DNA of 64,000 nt from positions 124,001-188,000 of the forward strand of contig NZ_CP043908.1 in assembly GCF_008630935.1 (NCBI RefSeq), given 5' to 3'. The position numbers and the translations under genes are program-made. The first letter of the stretch is position 1, and every line of letters begins with the position of its first letter. Under the pieces are notes generated by a model that searched no databases, had not been told where the DNA came from, and saw only the letters and a list, made by a program, of their open reading frames with translations. Below, in pieces: positions 25,982 through 36,025 of this stretch. The DNA comes from Thermodesulfobacterium sp. TA1 (GTDB lineage: Bacteria > Desulfobacterota > Thermodesulfobacteria > Thermodesulfobacteriales > Thermodesulfobacteriaceae).

Positions 25982-28977
25982 GAGGGAAGTTTTCTTATTA
26001 GATTGATTTTACTGCCGGAGACAGGGTCTTTTAATACCTCTAATACCAAAGGAAAAGATTCCTTCATCTCCTTAAGATGAGAAATGATCCCGATAATCCT
26101 TCCGCTTTTCTCAGAAAGATTTAGTAAAATTTCTATCACTTTATTTAAAGTATTTTCGTCTAAACTCCCAAATCCCTCGTCTATAAAAAGGGATTCAAAA
26201 GGTTTGGCTTTAAAAAGATAGGTGATGACGTCAGAAGTCCCAAGGGCAAGGGCAAGGGTAGCGATAAAAGATTCTCCTCCTGATAGGGTTTTAACCTCTC
26301 TTTTATCTCCGGTAAAGTAGTCAAAAATCTCAATTGATCCTCTTTTTTGTAGAAAGATCTCTTCTAAAAATTTATAACGCCCAAAGGAAAACTCCCATAA
26401 ATAAGTGTTAGCCCTCTGAAAAATTAGCTTTGCGAACATAGAAACTACAAAGGAATGAAAAGAAATTCCTTTAAGGTTTTTCCCTGAGATAAGGTCAACC
26501 AGTTTGCCTAAAACCCTACATTCTTGCTCGGTTTTTTTTAGGTTTTTTTCTAAGCCTTGATAGGAGCTTAGAATGGTTTCAAACTTTTCTATTTCGTTAA
26601 TCTCCATCCCTATTTCTTGATTGACCTTGGTAAAAAGGTCCTCTACGTTTTTCTTTTTTTGGTTTAAAGCCTCTAAAGCTTGAGCTATTTTTTTTTCTAA
26701 TTCTTCTAAGGTTTCTTGGCTTAGAATTTTTAGCTCTCTTTCTATTTCTTCTTTCTCTGCTTTAAGTTTTTCTTTTTTTTGATAAAACTCATTTATTTCT
26801 GCTTCTAAATTTTGGATTTTAGCTATTTCGGTTTTAAGGGTTTCGAACTCATAAAGTTGTTTTATAAGGTTTTGCCTTTTTAAAGGCAAAATTTTAAGTA
26901 TTTGGTCCTTGTAGTTTTTTAGCAAATGTTGTAAGAACTCTTTTTGGTTTTTTAGGTCTTGTGCTACGGCGGTTTTCTCGATGCTATAGTTTTTTAGGTC
27001 TTGTTCTACTTGTTTTTTTTGATTTTCAAACTTAGCGATTATTTTTTCTTCATGATCGATCTTAGCCTTTAAAGCCTCTAACGTGTCTACTTGACCTTTT
27101 AAATCATTTAACAAACCCTCAAGACGTCCTTTTAAACCTAACAGTTTCTGTTTTTTACTTTCTAACTCACCAGAAAGTTCTTTTTCCTTTTCTTCGTTTT
27201 GGTTAAGGGTTTCTTTTAAGGTTTGGGATAGAGATTCAAGCTCTTGGATAGAAGAAGGATGGTTTTGATACAAAGAAATAAGGTCTAAATGTCTACTTTT
27301 TTGAGTGTCTATTTCGGTTAATTTTTGGAGTATTTCTTCTTCTTTATCTTTATAAGGGAGAAGTTCTTTTTTAAGGTGTTCAAGTTTTCCTTCAAGCTTA
27401 TCAAAATAGGTTTTAGTCTTTTCTAACTCAGCATTTTTATTTTTTAATGCCAACTCAATTTTTTTTAACCTTTCAGTAAAATTTTCATCTTTGATAGGGG
27501 CAGGATGATGGGTGGAACCACATACAGGACAAGGCTTATCCTTTTCCAGAAATTGGGATACCGCTAAAGCTAAGTTTTTAATCTCAAGGTCTCTTTTCTC
27601 CCGCTCTAACCGATGTATTTCTTGAGAAATAGATGCGATTTTTTCTTCTATTTCTGGTTTTTTCTCTAAAATTGTTTTTAGATGGTTAAACTTTTGGGCT
27701 AAATCTCTTAATCGTTCTTCATCTTTAAGAAGACTTTGAATTTTAAGTAAAAGGTTTCTTTTTTCATATATTTCCTCTAAATGAGCTTTTAGTTTTTTAA
27801 TTTTTTCTTGGATTGACCGGACCTCTTGTTCTTTTTTTTCTACCTCGTAAGAAAGTTTTTTGACCTCCTTTTCTAAAAAGTTTTTTTCAACGATTCTTTC
27901 TTTTAATTGTTTTTGGTTTGCAACCTTTATCTTAAGTTTTTCTATCTCAGGGGCTTGTTCTAAGAGAAACTCTAACTTTTTAGAAAGGTTTACTAAAATT
28001 TGAGACAAGCTTTTTTCTTTAGCTAAAAGGTCTTTAATTTCTATGTTTTTATCTAAAATTTCCTGTTTTAATCTATTTACGTTTTCATAAAAGGGAAGGT
28101 ATTCTTTTATTCTTTTTAAAATTTCTAATCTTTTTTCTTTTTGTTTTATTTCTTCTTCAAGGGCATCAAGGTTTTTAAGTGTTTTAAGGATTTCTTGATA
28201 TTTTTTTATAAGGGATAAAAGGTTTTGTTGCTCTAATATTTGGGAGGTTAGAAATTCTTTTTCTTTGGCAAGCTTGTTAGCTTGAGATTCTAAGCTTAAA
28301 AGACGATTTTTTTTGTCTCTTATTTTGTTTTCAAGGTCCTCTATTTTTTCAACCTTTACTAATTCTTTAAGTTGTTTTTCCTGGTCTAAAAGAGATTGGA
28401 GTTGGGCTTTAAGGTCCTTTAGTCTTTGTTTTAAAAATTCCTCCAAGTTGACAAACATAAAGGTATCAAAAATCGTTTTGAAAAGCTCTTCTCTTTCGTT
28501 TGTGTTTGTAAGAAGGATATTACGGTATTCTCCTTGGGGTATCAAAAAAACCTTTTTAAACTGATCGGCGTTAAGCCCGATTAATTCTTGTATTTTATGG
28601 TTAATTTCTTGTTCTTTATCTGAAAAAAAACTTTCTTCTATCCAGAGGCTTACTTTTTTGGGTTTACCTTCATAAGGGAACCTGCGTTTAATTCTGTAGA
28701 CCTGACCGTCTAAAAAAAATTTAAACTCTACCTCAGGAATAACTTCAGAATGGTTTTTGGTAAGGGTTGAGATAAGGGATTTAGGGTCTCGTTTGTTTAT
28801 CGTAGTGCTTCCATAAAGGGCATAAACAATAGCATCAAAAAGCGTGGTTTTTCCTGCCCCTATCTCTCCTGAGATCAAGAACAAACGATTTTCGTTTAAT
28901 TCTTTAAAAACCTCTTCACTAATCTGAACACTTAGGTAGGGACCCAATCCTTTGATAGAAAGGAAAAGAGGACGCAT
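25978..28977 (-). CDS. sbcC: DNA repair exonuclease SbcC (Rad50-like SMC ATPase)
   Basis: This 999-residue protein has an N-terminal ATPase half (FLISGEIGAGKTTLFDAIVYALYG, Walker A), two very long coiled coils, the zinc hook CPVCGSTHHP near residue 483, and a C-terminal half with the signature TLSGGESFIATLALALG and Walker B SLFIDEGFGSLDE. With SbcD it forms a nuclease that opens hairpins and DNA ends. SbcD is not encoded next to it, although the pair is usually adjacent. It is first in the sbcC-mobA-response regulator group. Confidence 0.95.
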   Translation of the reverse strand: MRPLFLSIKGLGPYLSVQISEEVFKELNENRLFLISGEIGAGKTTLFDAIVYALYGSTTINKRDPKSLISTLTKNHSEVIPEVEFKFFLDGQVYRIKRRFPYEGKPKKVSLWIEESFFSDKEQEINHKIQELIGLNADQFKKVFLIPQGEYRNILLTNTNEREELFKTIFDTFMFVNLEEFLKQRLKDLKAQLQSLLDQEKQLKELVKVEKIEDLENKIRDKKNRLLSLESQANKLAKEKEFLTSQILEQQNLLSLIKKYQEILKTLKNLDALEEEIKQKEKRLEILKRIKEYLPFYENVNRLKQEILDKNIEIKDLLAKEKSLSQILVNLSKKLEFLLEQAPEIEKLKIKVANQKQLKERIVEKNFLEKEVKKLSYEVEKKEQEVRSIQEKIKKLKAHLEEIYEKRNLLLKIQSLLKDEERLRDLAQKFNHLKTILEKKPEIEEKIASISQEIHRLEREKRDLEIKNLALAVSQFLEKDKPCPVCGSTHHPAPIKDENFTERLKKIELALKNKNAELEKTKTYFDKLEGKLEHLKKELLPYKDKEEEILQKLTEIDTQKSRHLDLISLYQNHPSSIQELESLSQTLKETLNQNEEKEKELSGELESKKQKLLGLKGRLEGLLNDLKGQVDTLEALKAKIDHEEKIIAKFENQKKQVEQDLKNYSIEKTAVAQDLKNQKEFLQHLLKNYKDQILKILPLKRQNLIKQLYEFETLKTEIAKIQNLEAEINEFYQKKEKLKAEKEEIERELKILSQETLEELEKKIAQALEALNQKKKNVEDLFTKVNQEIGMEINEIEKFETILSSYQGLEKNLKKTEQECRVLGKLVDLISGKNLKGISFHSFVVSMFAKLIFQRANTYLWEFSFGRYKFLEEIFLQKRGSIEIFDYFTGDKREVKTLSGGESFIATLALALGTSDVITYLFKAKPFESLFIDEGFGSLDENTLNKVIEILLNLSEKSGRIIGIISHLKEMKESFPLVLEVLKDPVSGSKINLIRKLPS

Positions 28978-28988
28978 ATGATTTTATT

Positions 28989-29438
28989 TTATTTTATTTT
29001 ATATTTTCTAGATATTTCTCTTTCAAGGTCTCTTCTTTTAATATCTTCTCGGCGGTCATAAATTTTTTTACCTTTAGCTAAAGCCAACTCAACCTTAGCC
29101 AGTCCTCTTTCGTTAAAATAGACCTTGAGAGGGATAAGAGTATAACCCCTTTCTTGGACCTTTCCTGCTAATCTTTTGATTTCTGATTTTTTAAGCAAAA
29201 GTTTTCTTGTGCGTGTAGGGTCAAGGTTTTGAGCTTCCCGACTATGGGGATAAGGGCTTATATGCATGTTATAAAGAAAGATTTCTCCGTTGACGATTCT
29301 AGCAAAACTATCATTAAGGTTTGCCCTTCCCAATCTTAGAGATTTTACTTCACACCCATGAAGCTGAATACCAGCCTCGTAAGTTTCTTCTATATTATAT
29401 AGATGATACGCTTTTTTGTTTGTACACACTACTTTCAT
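28989..29438 (-). CDS. smpB: SsrA-binding protein SmpB
   Basis: Binds tmRNA and rescues stalled ribosomes. I place the start at the ATG at 29438 (149 residues), since the family begins as [16 protein letters not shown]; a TTG start at 29477 would add an unrelated tail. Motifs include [45 protein letters not shown] and the basic C-terminus [10 protein letters not shown]. It has no Shine-Dalgarno and lies only a few bases after a predicted start of transcription, so it may be leaderless. No tmRNA gene was seen in the window. Confidence 0.95.
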   Translation of the reverse strand: MKVVCTNKKAYHLYNIEETYEAGIQLHGCEVKSLRLGRANLNDSFARIVNGEIFLYNMHISPYPHSREAQNLDPTRTRKLLLKKSEIKRLAGKVQERGYTLIPLKVYFNERGLAKVELALAKGKKIYDRREDIKRRDLEREISRKYKIK

Positions 29439-29448
29439 ATGTTTTATT

Positions 29449-29498
29449 AAAATAACACAGATAGTTTGCCTTGACAAGAGAAATAATTTTGCTAATAT
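29449..29498. promoter_or_regulatory. Overlapping divergent promoters of smpB and ppsA
   Basis: Plus strand: TTGACA (29471-29476), 16-base spacer, TAATAT (29493-29498) toward ppsA. Minus strand: TTGTCA (29472-29477), 17-base spacer, TATTTT (29449-29454) toward smpB. The two -35 hexamers share five bases within the near-palindrome TTGACAA, so polymerases would compete for the same site. Confidence 0.5.
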
Positions 29499-29543
29499 CC
29501 TTTTAAAGGGTTTTGCAAAGATTGTATTTTTAGGAGGTTTGTT

Positions 29544-31979
29544 ATGGTTGCTGAAAAAGCTTTGATTTTATGGTTTGACCAGATTTCTAAAGATGATGTG
29601 CCTTTGGTAGGAGGTAAAAACGCTTCTTTGGGAGAAATGTATTCTAATCTTACTGAAAAAGGCATCAAGGTACCTTATGGTTTTGCGGTTACTGCTGAGG
29701 CCTATCGATATTTTATAAGAGAAAACCATTTAGACGATAAAATCAAAGAAATTTTAAAAGGGCTTGATACGCATGATGTATTAGACCTACAGAAGAGAGG
29801 AAAAAAGATAAGAAACCTTCTTCTTAAGGCCAAAATGCCTGAAAAACTTGAATTAGCTATAAGAGAGGCTTATGCTGAGCTTGAAAAAAAATATGGAAAA
29901 CACGTAGACGTAGCGGTAAGGTCCTCTGCTACAGCCGAAGACCTTCCAGATGCCTCTTTTGCCGGGCAACAAGAGACTTTCCTTAATATAAGAGGGGTAG
30001 ACAACGTAGTAAAATATGTGCAAAAATGTTTTGCTTCCCTTTTTACCGATAGAGCTATTTCCTACCGAGAGGACAAAGGATTTGACCACTTTTCTGTTTA
30101 TATCTCAGTAGCCATCCAAAAGATGGTAAGAAGTGATGCTGCCTGCTCAGGGGTTATGTTTACTTTAGATACAGAAAGTGGTTTTAGAGATGTGGTTTAT
30201 ATTACTGGAACTTGGGGGTTAGGTGAGGCCTTAGTTCAGGGTAAGGTTACTCCTGATGAATACTATGTGTTTAAGCCCACTTTAAAACAGGGTTTTCGCC
30301 CTATATTGTCTAAAAAATTAGGGTCTAAACACCTTAAGATGATTTACGGAGATGATCCTAAACATCCTATAAAGACTGTAAAAACTACCAAAGACGAAAG
30401 ATTAAGTTTTGTGCTTACCAATGATGAGATTTTGCAACTTGCTGAATGGGCGATGCTTATCGAAGAACATTATGGAAGGCCGATGGATATAGAATGGGCT
30501 AAAGACGGAGATGGAAAGACTGTAGGAACTGGTGAGATTTATATCGTTCAAGCAAGGCCTGAAACTGTACACGCTATAAAAGAGTTTAAATTTTATGAGG
30601 TTTATAAACTAAAGGGAGAAGGTAAAGTCATTTGCACCGGTAAGGCGGTAGGTAGTAAGATAGGTCAGGGGAAAGCGAGGGTTATTTTAAGTTTAAATGA
30701 TATTGCTAATTTTAAGACAGGTGAAATTTTAGTAACTGAGATGACAGATCCTGACTGGGAACCTATCATGAAAAAGGCCTCAGCTATCATCACTGACAGA
30801 GGTGGAAGAACTTGCCATGCAGCCATCGTTTCAAGAGAGCTTGGCATTCCTTGTATTGTAGGGACAGAGAAAGCTACCCAACTTATTAAGACCGGGGATA
30901 AGATTACCGTAGATTGTTCTCAGGGGGAGGTAGGTAGGGTATTAGAAGGATTGGTAGAGTATGAAGTTGAAAGAATAGACCTTGAGAACCTTCCTGAAAC
31001 CAAGACTAAAATTATGATGAACGTAGGTATTCCCGAACAGGCCTTTTCTCAATGCCAGTTGCCAAACGATGGTGTAGGCCTTGCTCGTATAGAGTTTATC
31101 ATCAGTTCTCATATAGGTATACATCCCTTGGCTTTGATTAATTATGAAAAACTTAAAGAAGAAGCCAAAAAAGATAAAGAAATAGAAAAAGTAGTCCATA
31201 TAATAGAGGAGAGAGCTTATAACTACAAAGAAAAGGCAGAATTTTATGTTGATAAGCTGGCACAAGGTATAGCTATGATAGCCGCTGCTTTTTATCCTAA
31301 GGATGTTATCGTAAGACTTTCAGATTTTAAAACCAATGAATATGCCAATTTAGTAGGGGGTTATCTTTATGAACCGGTAGAACATAACCCTATGTTAGGT
31401 TGGAGAGGAGCTTCCAGATACTATGATCCGAGGTTTGAGCCTGCTTTTGCTTTAGAATGTAAGGCTATTAAAAAAGCCAGAGATGAAATGGGGCTTACCA
31501 ATATTAAGGTGATGGTGCCTTTTTGTAGAACAGTAGAAGAAGGAAAAAAAGTTGTTCAGGTGATGGAAAAATATGGGCTTAAACAGGGAGAAAGAGGCTT
31601 AGAGGTATATGTGATGTGCGAAATCCCAAGTAATGTTATCTTAGCCGAAGAGTTTTCTCAAGTGTTTGATGGTTTTTCTATCGGGTCAAACGATTTAACT
31701 CAGCTTACCTTAGGATTAGATAGAGACTCTGAATTAGTTTCTCATATCTATGACGAGAGAAATCCAGCTGTTAAAGCCTTGATAAAACAAGTCATTAAGA
31801 CCGCCCATAAGTTTGGCAGAAAGGTGGGAATTTGCGGTCAAGCCCCCAGTGATTTCCCAGATTTTGCTGAATTTTTAGTAGAATGTGGGATAGATTCTAT
31901 GAGTCTTTCACCAGACACCATAGTTAAGACCAGACTTTTAGTATCTGAAAAAGAAAAGGAGTTGAAAAAGAAAAAGTGA
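29544..31979 (+). CDS. ppsA: Phosphoenolpyruvate synthase
   Basis: Converts pyruvate, ATP and water to PEP, AMP and phosphate for gluconeogenesis. Its 811 residues show the ATP-grasp N-terminal part ([34 protein letters not shown]), the central phosphohistidine motif [18 protein letters not shown], and the PEP/pyruvate barrel with [19 protein letters not shown] strong AGGAGG lies 7 bases before the ATG. The stop overlaps the next gene's GTG in a GTGA. With pgk and tpiA downstream, it points to autotrophic or gluconeogenic carbon flow. Confidence 0.96.
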   Translation: MVAEKALILWFDQISKDDVPLVGGKNASLGEMYSNLTEKGIKVPYGFAVTAEAYRYFIRENHLDDKIKEILKGLDTHDVLDLQKRGKKIRNLLLKAKMPEKLELAIREAYAELEKKYGKHVDVAVRSSATAEDLPDASFAGQQETFLNIRGVDNVVKYVQKCFASLFTDRAISYREDKGFDHFSVYISVAIQKMVRSDAACSGVMFTLDTESGFRDVVYITGTWGLGEALVQGKVTPDEYYVFKPTLKQGFRPILSKKLGSKHLKMIYGDDPKHPIKTVKTTKDERLSFVLTNDEILQLAEWAMLIEEHYGRPMDIEWAKDGDGKTVGTGEIYIVQARPETVHAIKEFKFYEVYKLKGEGKVICTGKAVGSKIGQGKARVILSLNDIANFKTGEILVTEMTDPDWEPIMKKASAIITDRGGRTCHAAIVSRELGIPCIVGTEKATQLIKTGDKITVDCSQGEVGRVLEGLVEYEVERIDLENLPETKTKIMMNVGIPEQAFSQCQLPNDGVGLARIEFIISSHIGIHPLALINYEKLKEEAKKDKEIEKVVHIIEERAYNYKEKAEFYVDKLAQGIAMIAAAFYPKDVIVRLSDFKTNEYANLVGGYLYEPVEHNPMLGWRGASRYYDPRFEPAFALECKAIKKARDEMGLTNIKVMVPFCRTVEEGKKVVQVMEKYGLKQGERGLEVYVMCEIPSNVILAEEFSQVFDGFSIGSNDLTQLTLGLDRDSELVSHIYDERNPAVKALIKQVIKTAHKFGRKVGICGQAPSDFPDFAEFLVECGIDSMSLSPDTIVKTRLLVSEKEKELKKKK

Positions 31980-32767
31980 GAAGCCTTTGGCTTACTTGTT
32001 TTTGGTTTTTATGGTTTTGTGCTTGTTCTTTAGCAGAAGTAACGATAGGCATATTGCCTTTAAAGCTTGAGGCACCCTCAGAATATACTTATTTAAAAGA
32101 GGCTTTAGAAAATCAGCTTTATCATAGACTGTGGGTGCCTTCTCAAGTAAAAACAGTGCTTTTAAACAAGGAAGAAGGATTTTCAGGTTTAGACTATCTC
32201 CTCTCTTTAGGGCTAAAGGTTGAGAAAGATTACGTAGAAATTAAATTAAAACTTACAAACTTAAAACTTGAGCCAGAAGAGGTTTTGGTTAAAGAAGAGA
32301 AGGTTCCAAGGGATGGGCTTTTTCCTAAGATAGCCCTTTACTGTGAGGAGATAAGAAGAGCCATTTTAGAGCCTAAACCTCAAACTCCTGCTATCAATCC
32401 TATCTCTGGGGGGTATCCGTCTGGAGTCAATCCTTCCGCAGTTTCTATCCCTTCAACAGAGAAAAAGACTACCAAGCCTCAAGTGATAGAAGAAAAGAAA
32501 TCCTTTTTAAGCAGGATCAACCCTTTTGAAAAAGTTTCAGATTGGTTTTCAAACCTTTTTGCTAAAGAAAGTGAATTTAAGATAACCGTTCTTATCCCTT
32601 CTCCTCCCCCACCTCCTGGGGTGGTATTATCTCAACAGCCTTCGATTCATCAACCTCAAGTATCTTTACCTCCACCTAAAACAAAAACTTCTTCCCATCA
32701 GACTCCACCTGCATTTGATACAACTTTACCTACTCAGCCTCAGCCATCTTTTTGGCAATGGTTTTAA
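31976..32767 (+). CDS. Secreted proline-rich hypothetical protein
   Basis: 263 residues from a GTG start coupled to the ppsA stop. An N-terminal signal peptide (SLWLTCFWFLWFCACSLA) precedes a folded part of about 100 residues with VTIGILPLKLEAPSEYTYL. The second half is low-complexity and Pro/Ser/Thr-rich (PSPPPPPGVV, LPPPKTKTSSHQTPP), like a periplasmic spacer. A lipoprotein reading of FCAC is possible but weak. I do not recognise the family. Confidence 0.7.
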   Translation: MRSLWLTCFWFLWFCACSLAEVTIGILPLKLEAPSEYTYLKEALENQLYHRLWVPSQVKTVLLNKEEGFSGLDYLLSLGLKVEKDYVEIKLKLTNLKLEPEEVLVKEEKVPRDGLFPKIALYCEEIRRAILEPKPQTPAINPISGGYPSGVNPSAVSIPSTEKKTTKPQVIEEKKSFLSRINPFEKVSDWFSNLFAKESEFKITVLIPSPPPPPGVVLSQQPSIHQPQVSLPPPKTKTSSHQTPPAFDTTLPTQPQPSFWQWF

Positions 32768-32769
32768 CC

Positions 32770-33099
32770 ATGAAAAAGAAAAAACCGCAAATCTTTATCC
32801 GCCCTTACAGTAAAAAGAAAAAAAGTAAGTTAAAAAAGTTTTTTTTCACTTTGCTTTTGGTCCTTTTAGGCCTTACTTTTTCCACCTTCTTAACCCTAAA
32901 CTTTTTGATTAAAAGAGAATTAGCAGAGATAGAAAACCTAAAAAAAGAGAATACTTACTACGAAGGAGAGATAAAAAAATTAACTTCTAACGATGAACCT
33001 TACGAAGAAATTTTAAGGACTAAATATGGGTACATAAAAGAAGGCGAAAAGATCATTATCTATTCTATCAACCCAACTCAAGAAGAAAAAAAACCTTAA
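32770..33099 (+). CDS. FtsB/DivIC-like septum formation protein
   Basis: About 109 residues beginning with a Lys-rich cytoplasmic tail (MKKKKP...SKKKKSKLKK), one membrane helix (FFFTLLLVLLGLTFSTFLTLNFL), a short coiled coil (KRELAEIENLKKENTYYEGEI) and the FtsB-type ending EEILRTKYGYIKEGEKIIIY. Such bitopic proteins act with FtsL and FtsQ at the division site. I chose the ATG at 32770; earlier in-frame starts at 32752 and 32758 overlap the preceding gene. Confidence 0.75.
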   Translation: MKKKKPQIFIRPYSKKKKSKLKKFFFTLLLVLLGLTFSTFLTLNFLIKRELAEIENLKKENTYYEGEIKKLTSNDEPYEEILRTKYGYIKEGEKIIIYSINPTQEEKKP

Positions 33100-33117
33100 T
33101 ATAATTAGGAGGCATGT

Positions 33118-33594
33118 ATGAACTATAGAGTGTTAGAGGGTTTTTTTGAGGGAGAAGACGTTAAAGTAGGGATAGTGGTAAGCCGTTTTAATGTGTTCAT
33201 CACTCAGAAACTACTTGAAGGGGCTTTAGATGTGTTAAAAAGGCATAAGGTAAAAGAAGAAAATATTTATATAGCCTGGGTGCCAGGGGCTTTTGAGGTC
33301 CCTCTTGTAGCCAAAAAATTAGCTAAGACACAAAAGTTTGATGCGGTCCTATGTTTAGGGGCTGTGATTAGAGGAGCTACCCCTCATTTTGAATACGTAG
33401 CTGCAGAGGCTTCAAAAGGGGTTGCTCAGGTGATGTTAGAGACTGAGGTGCCAGTAATCTTTGGTATTCTTACTACAGATACGATAGAACAAGCCATAGA
33501 AAGGGCTGGAACCAAAGCAGGTAATAAAGGGGCTGAGGTAGCTTTAAGTGCTCTTGAGATGATAAGCCTTTTAAAAAAGATAAACCAAATTTAA
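33118..33594 (+). CDS. ribH: 6,7-dimethyl-8-ribityllumazine synthase
   Basis: The penultimate step of riboflavin synthesis; it forms an icosahedral or pentameric shell. The 158 residues carry [54 protein letters not shown] (catalytic His) and [18 protein letters not shown]. The other rib genes are not nearby. A ribosome-binding site TAGGAGG precedes the ATG. Confidence 0.96.
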   Translation: MNYRVLEGFFEGEDVKVGIVVSRFNVFITQKLLEGALDVLKRHKVKEENIYIAWVPGAFEVPLVAKKLAKTQKFDAVLCLGAVIRGATPHFEYVAAEASKGVAQVMLETEVPVIFGILTTDTIEQAIERAGTKAGNKGAEVALSALEMISLLKKINQI

Positions 33595-33606
33595 GGGGTA
33601 AGGACT

Positions 33607-34776
33607 ATGCTTAAGACCTTGAGGGATTTTGACCTTAAAGGTAAAAAAGTTTTTATAAGAGTTGATTTTAACGTCCCCTTAGAAAATGGTAAGATTTTAG
33701 ATGATACTCGTATTGTGGAAAGTCTTCCTACTATCCTGCATGTGCTTCATTCCTACGGAAAGGTAGTACTTTGTTCTCATTTAGGAAGGCCTAAAGGTAA
33801 AAGAGTGCCTGAGTTTTCCTTAAGACCGGTTTATGAGTATCTAAAAGAGGTTTTAAAAGATAGGATAGTAAAATTTTTAGAAGACCCTTTAAGCTTAGAA
33901 GTAGAAAAAGAATTAGAGAACCTTAAAGAAGGAGAGGTTTTGCTTTTAGAAAACGTTAGGTTTTATGAGGGAGAAACTAAAAACGACCCAGAGTTTGCTA
34001 AAGCCTTGGCTAAGTTTGCAGACATCTATATTAACGACGCTTTTTCTGTGTCTCATAGAGCTCATGCCTCGGTAGTTGGTGTTCCTCTTTTGGTTAAAGA
34101 AAAGGGGATAGGGTTTCAGATGGAAAAAGAGTTAAAGTATCTTTCTAAGATAGTGGGAAAGCCTGAAAGGCCTTTTTATGCGGTAGTTGGAGGAAGCAAG
34201 GTATCTACCAAGATAGGGGTTTTAAAGACTTTACTTAACAAACTTGATAAGCTTATCATCGGCGGGGCGATGGCTAATACCTTTCTTGCTGCTAAAGGGT
34301 TTTCTGTCGGGGATTCCTTTTTAGAAGAAGAGTATATAGAAGTAGCTAAAGAAATATTGAAAGAAGCCAAAGAAAAAGAGGTTAAGATTTATCTCCCAGT
34401 AGATGTAGTAATAGAAAACAACGGACAAGTTTTGGATAAAAGCTTAAAAGAAATCGTAAAAGAAGACAAGGTTTTTGATATAGGAAAAGAAACGGTAAGG
34501 CTTTTCTGTAGAAGTCTTGACGGTGCTAAGACGGTGGTTTGGAACGGACCTTTAGGCTATTTTGAAAAACCACCTTTCGATAAAGGAACCGTTGAGATAG
34601 CAAGAAAAATCGCCTCTCTTACCTGTACTACCATAGCAGGAGGAGGGGATACCCTTTCTGCCATAAAACATGCCTGTGTGGAAACTGGATTTTCTTATGT
34701 TTCTACGGCAGGTGGGGCTTTCTTAGAATACTTAGAAGGTAAAGACCTGCCTGGAATTATAGCCCTAACCAAATAA
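33607..34776 (+). CDS. pgk: Phosphoglycerate kinase
   Basis: Interconverts 1,3-bisphosphoglycerate and 3-phosphoglycerate with ADP/ATP. The 389-residue protein begins KVFIRVDFNVPLENGKI and has SHLGRPKGKRVPEFSL, LLLENVRFYEGE, VVGGSKVSTKIGVL and the nucleotide-binding GGGDTLSAIKH. It lies 20 bp upstream of tpiA and probably shares its transcript. Gapdh is not in the window. Confidence 0.97.
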   Translation: MLKTLRDFDLKGKKVFIRVDFNVPLENGKILDDTRIVESLPTILHVLHSYGKVVLCSHLGRPKGKRVPEFSLRPVYEYLKEVLKDRIVKFLEDPLSLEVEKELENLKEGEVLLLENVRFYEGETKNDPEFAKALAKFADIYINDAFSVSHRAHASVVGVPLLVKEKGIGFQMEKELKYLSKIVGKPERPFYAVVGGSKVSTKIGVLKTLLNKLDKLIIGGAMANTFLAAKGFSVGDSFLEEEYIEVAKEILKEAKEKEVKIYLPVDVVIENNGQVLDKSLKEIVKEDKVFDIGKETVRLFCRSLDGAKTVVWNGPLGYFEKPPFDKGTVEIARKIASLTCTTIAGGGDTLSAIKHACVETGFSYVSTAGGAFLEYLEGKDLPGIIALTK

Positions 34777-34795
34777 TAGAATAGGGGTTTGAGAT

Positions 34796-35557
34796 ATGAG
34801 GCAGATCCTTTTAGCTGGAAACTGGAAGATGCACAAAACCTTGGCTGAAGTTAAGGCCTATTTTGAGGTTTTTCTTAAAGGATTAGAAAAAATAGACCTC
34901 TCAGGAAAAGAAATAATGATAGCCCCACCTTTTACTGCTTTAGCCTATTCAAGAAAACTAACCGAGGGTTCACCGGTAAAACTGGGAGCTCAAAATGCCT
35001 GCTGGGAAGAAAAAGGGGCTTTTACCGGGGAAATTTCTCCTATGATGCTAAAAGAACTGGGGATCGAGTATGTTATATTGGGGCATTCGGAAAGAAGACA
35101 TATTTTTGGTGAAACCGATGAGCTTGTGGCTAAAAGAGTAGAAGGAGTTTTTCGGTTAGGTTTAACCCCGATCCTTTGTGTAGGAGAGACTTTAGCAGAA
35201 AGACAAAACCAGAAAACCTTAGAGGTAGTAAAAAGACAGGTAGAAATAGGTTTAAAGGGAATTAAAGAACTTTCTCAAAGAGATTTAGTAATAGCCTATG
35301 AGCCTGTTTGGGCCATAGGAACAGGGATTACTGCAACCCCTGAACAGGCAGAAGAAGTCCATAGTTTTATAAGGGACTCACTTTTAAGGCTTTATGGCGA
35401 AGAAATAGCCAACAAAATAAGGATCCTTTACGGAGGAAGCGTTACTCCAGAAAACATCGCAAGCCTTATTAACCAACCTAACATAGACGGTGTTTTAGTA
35501 GGTGGAGCTTCTTTAGACCCTGAAAAATTTTTAAAAATCTGTAGCGTAACCCTTTAA
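34796..35557 (+). CDS. tpiA: Triosephosphate isomerase
   Basis: Interconverts glyceraldehyde-3-phosphate and dihydroxyacetone phosphate. The 253 residues show GNWKMHKT (catalytic Lys), LGHSERRHIFGE (catalytic His), AYEPVWAIGTG (catalytic Glu) and the phosphate loop YGGSVTPENIA with GGASL. Length and motifs are complete. It follows pgk closely. Confidence 0.97.
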   Translation: MRQILLAGNWKMHKTLAEVKAYFEVFLKGLEKIDLSGKEIMIAPPFTALAYSRKLTEGSPVKLGAQNACWEEKGAFTGEISPMMLKELGIEYVILGHSERRHIFGETDELVAKRVEGVFRLGLTPILCVGETLAERQNQKTLEVVKRQVEIGLKGIKELSQRDLVIAYEPVWAIGTGITATPEQAEEVHSFIRDSLLRLYGEEIANKIRILYGGSVTPENIASLINQPNIDGVLVGGASLDPEKFLKICSVTL

Positions 35558-35576
35558 AGAAAAGGAGGGTATTTTT

Positions 35577-36017
35577 ATGTCAGAACAGTGCTCTATACCT
35601 GATTATACGGACTTACCCCAAGAAGTATTAGAAATACCTAAAAAATATAAAAAACTGGTGATAGTAGGGGCAAGCCATAATCCTGAGCGTCCAAGCTATC
35701 AAGTGATGGAATACCTTTTAAAAGAGGGGTTTGAAGTAATTCCTGTAAACCCGGTAAGAGAAGAGATCCTTGGAAAAAAGGTATATCCTTCTTTGTCTCA
35801 ACTTCCAGAAGGATTTCATCCTGAAGTAATAATTATTTTTAGAAAACCTGAGATGATTTTACCTGTAGTAGAAGAAGCTATACCTTTAAAACCTAAGGTA
35901 ATTTGGATGCAAGAAGGGGTGATAAACGAAGAAGCCAAAAAACTTGCTGAGGCTAACGGGATAAAGGTAGTAATGAACAAGTGTTTTAAGAAAGTCCATA
36001 TGATAGGGAAAAAGTAG
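35577..36017 (+). CDS. CoA-binding protein (YccU-like)
   Basis: 146 residues forming one Rossmann-type CoA-binding domain: LVIVGASHNPERPSYQVMEYL, VIPVNPVREEILGKKVYPSL, VIIIFRKPEMI and a final VVMNKCFKKVH with the conserved Cys. Related proteins bind CoA, sometimes as a mixed disulfide; the physiological role is not settled. The Shine-Dalgarno AAAGGAGGG precedes the ATG. Confidence 0.88.
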   Translation: MSEQCSIPDYTDLPQEVLEIPKKYKKLVIVGASHNPERPSYQVMEYLLKEGFEVIPVNPVREEILGKKVYPSLSQLPEGFHPEVIIIFRKPEMILPVVEEAIPLKPKVIWMQEGVINEEAKKLAEANGIKVVMNKCFKKVHMIGKK

Positions 36018-36025
36018 GTACATAG

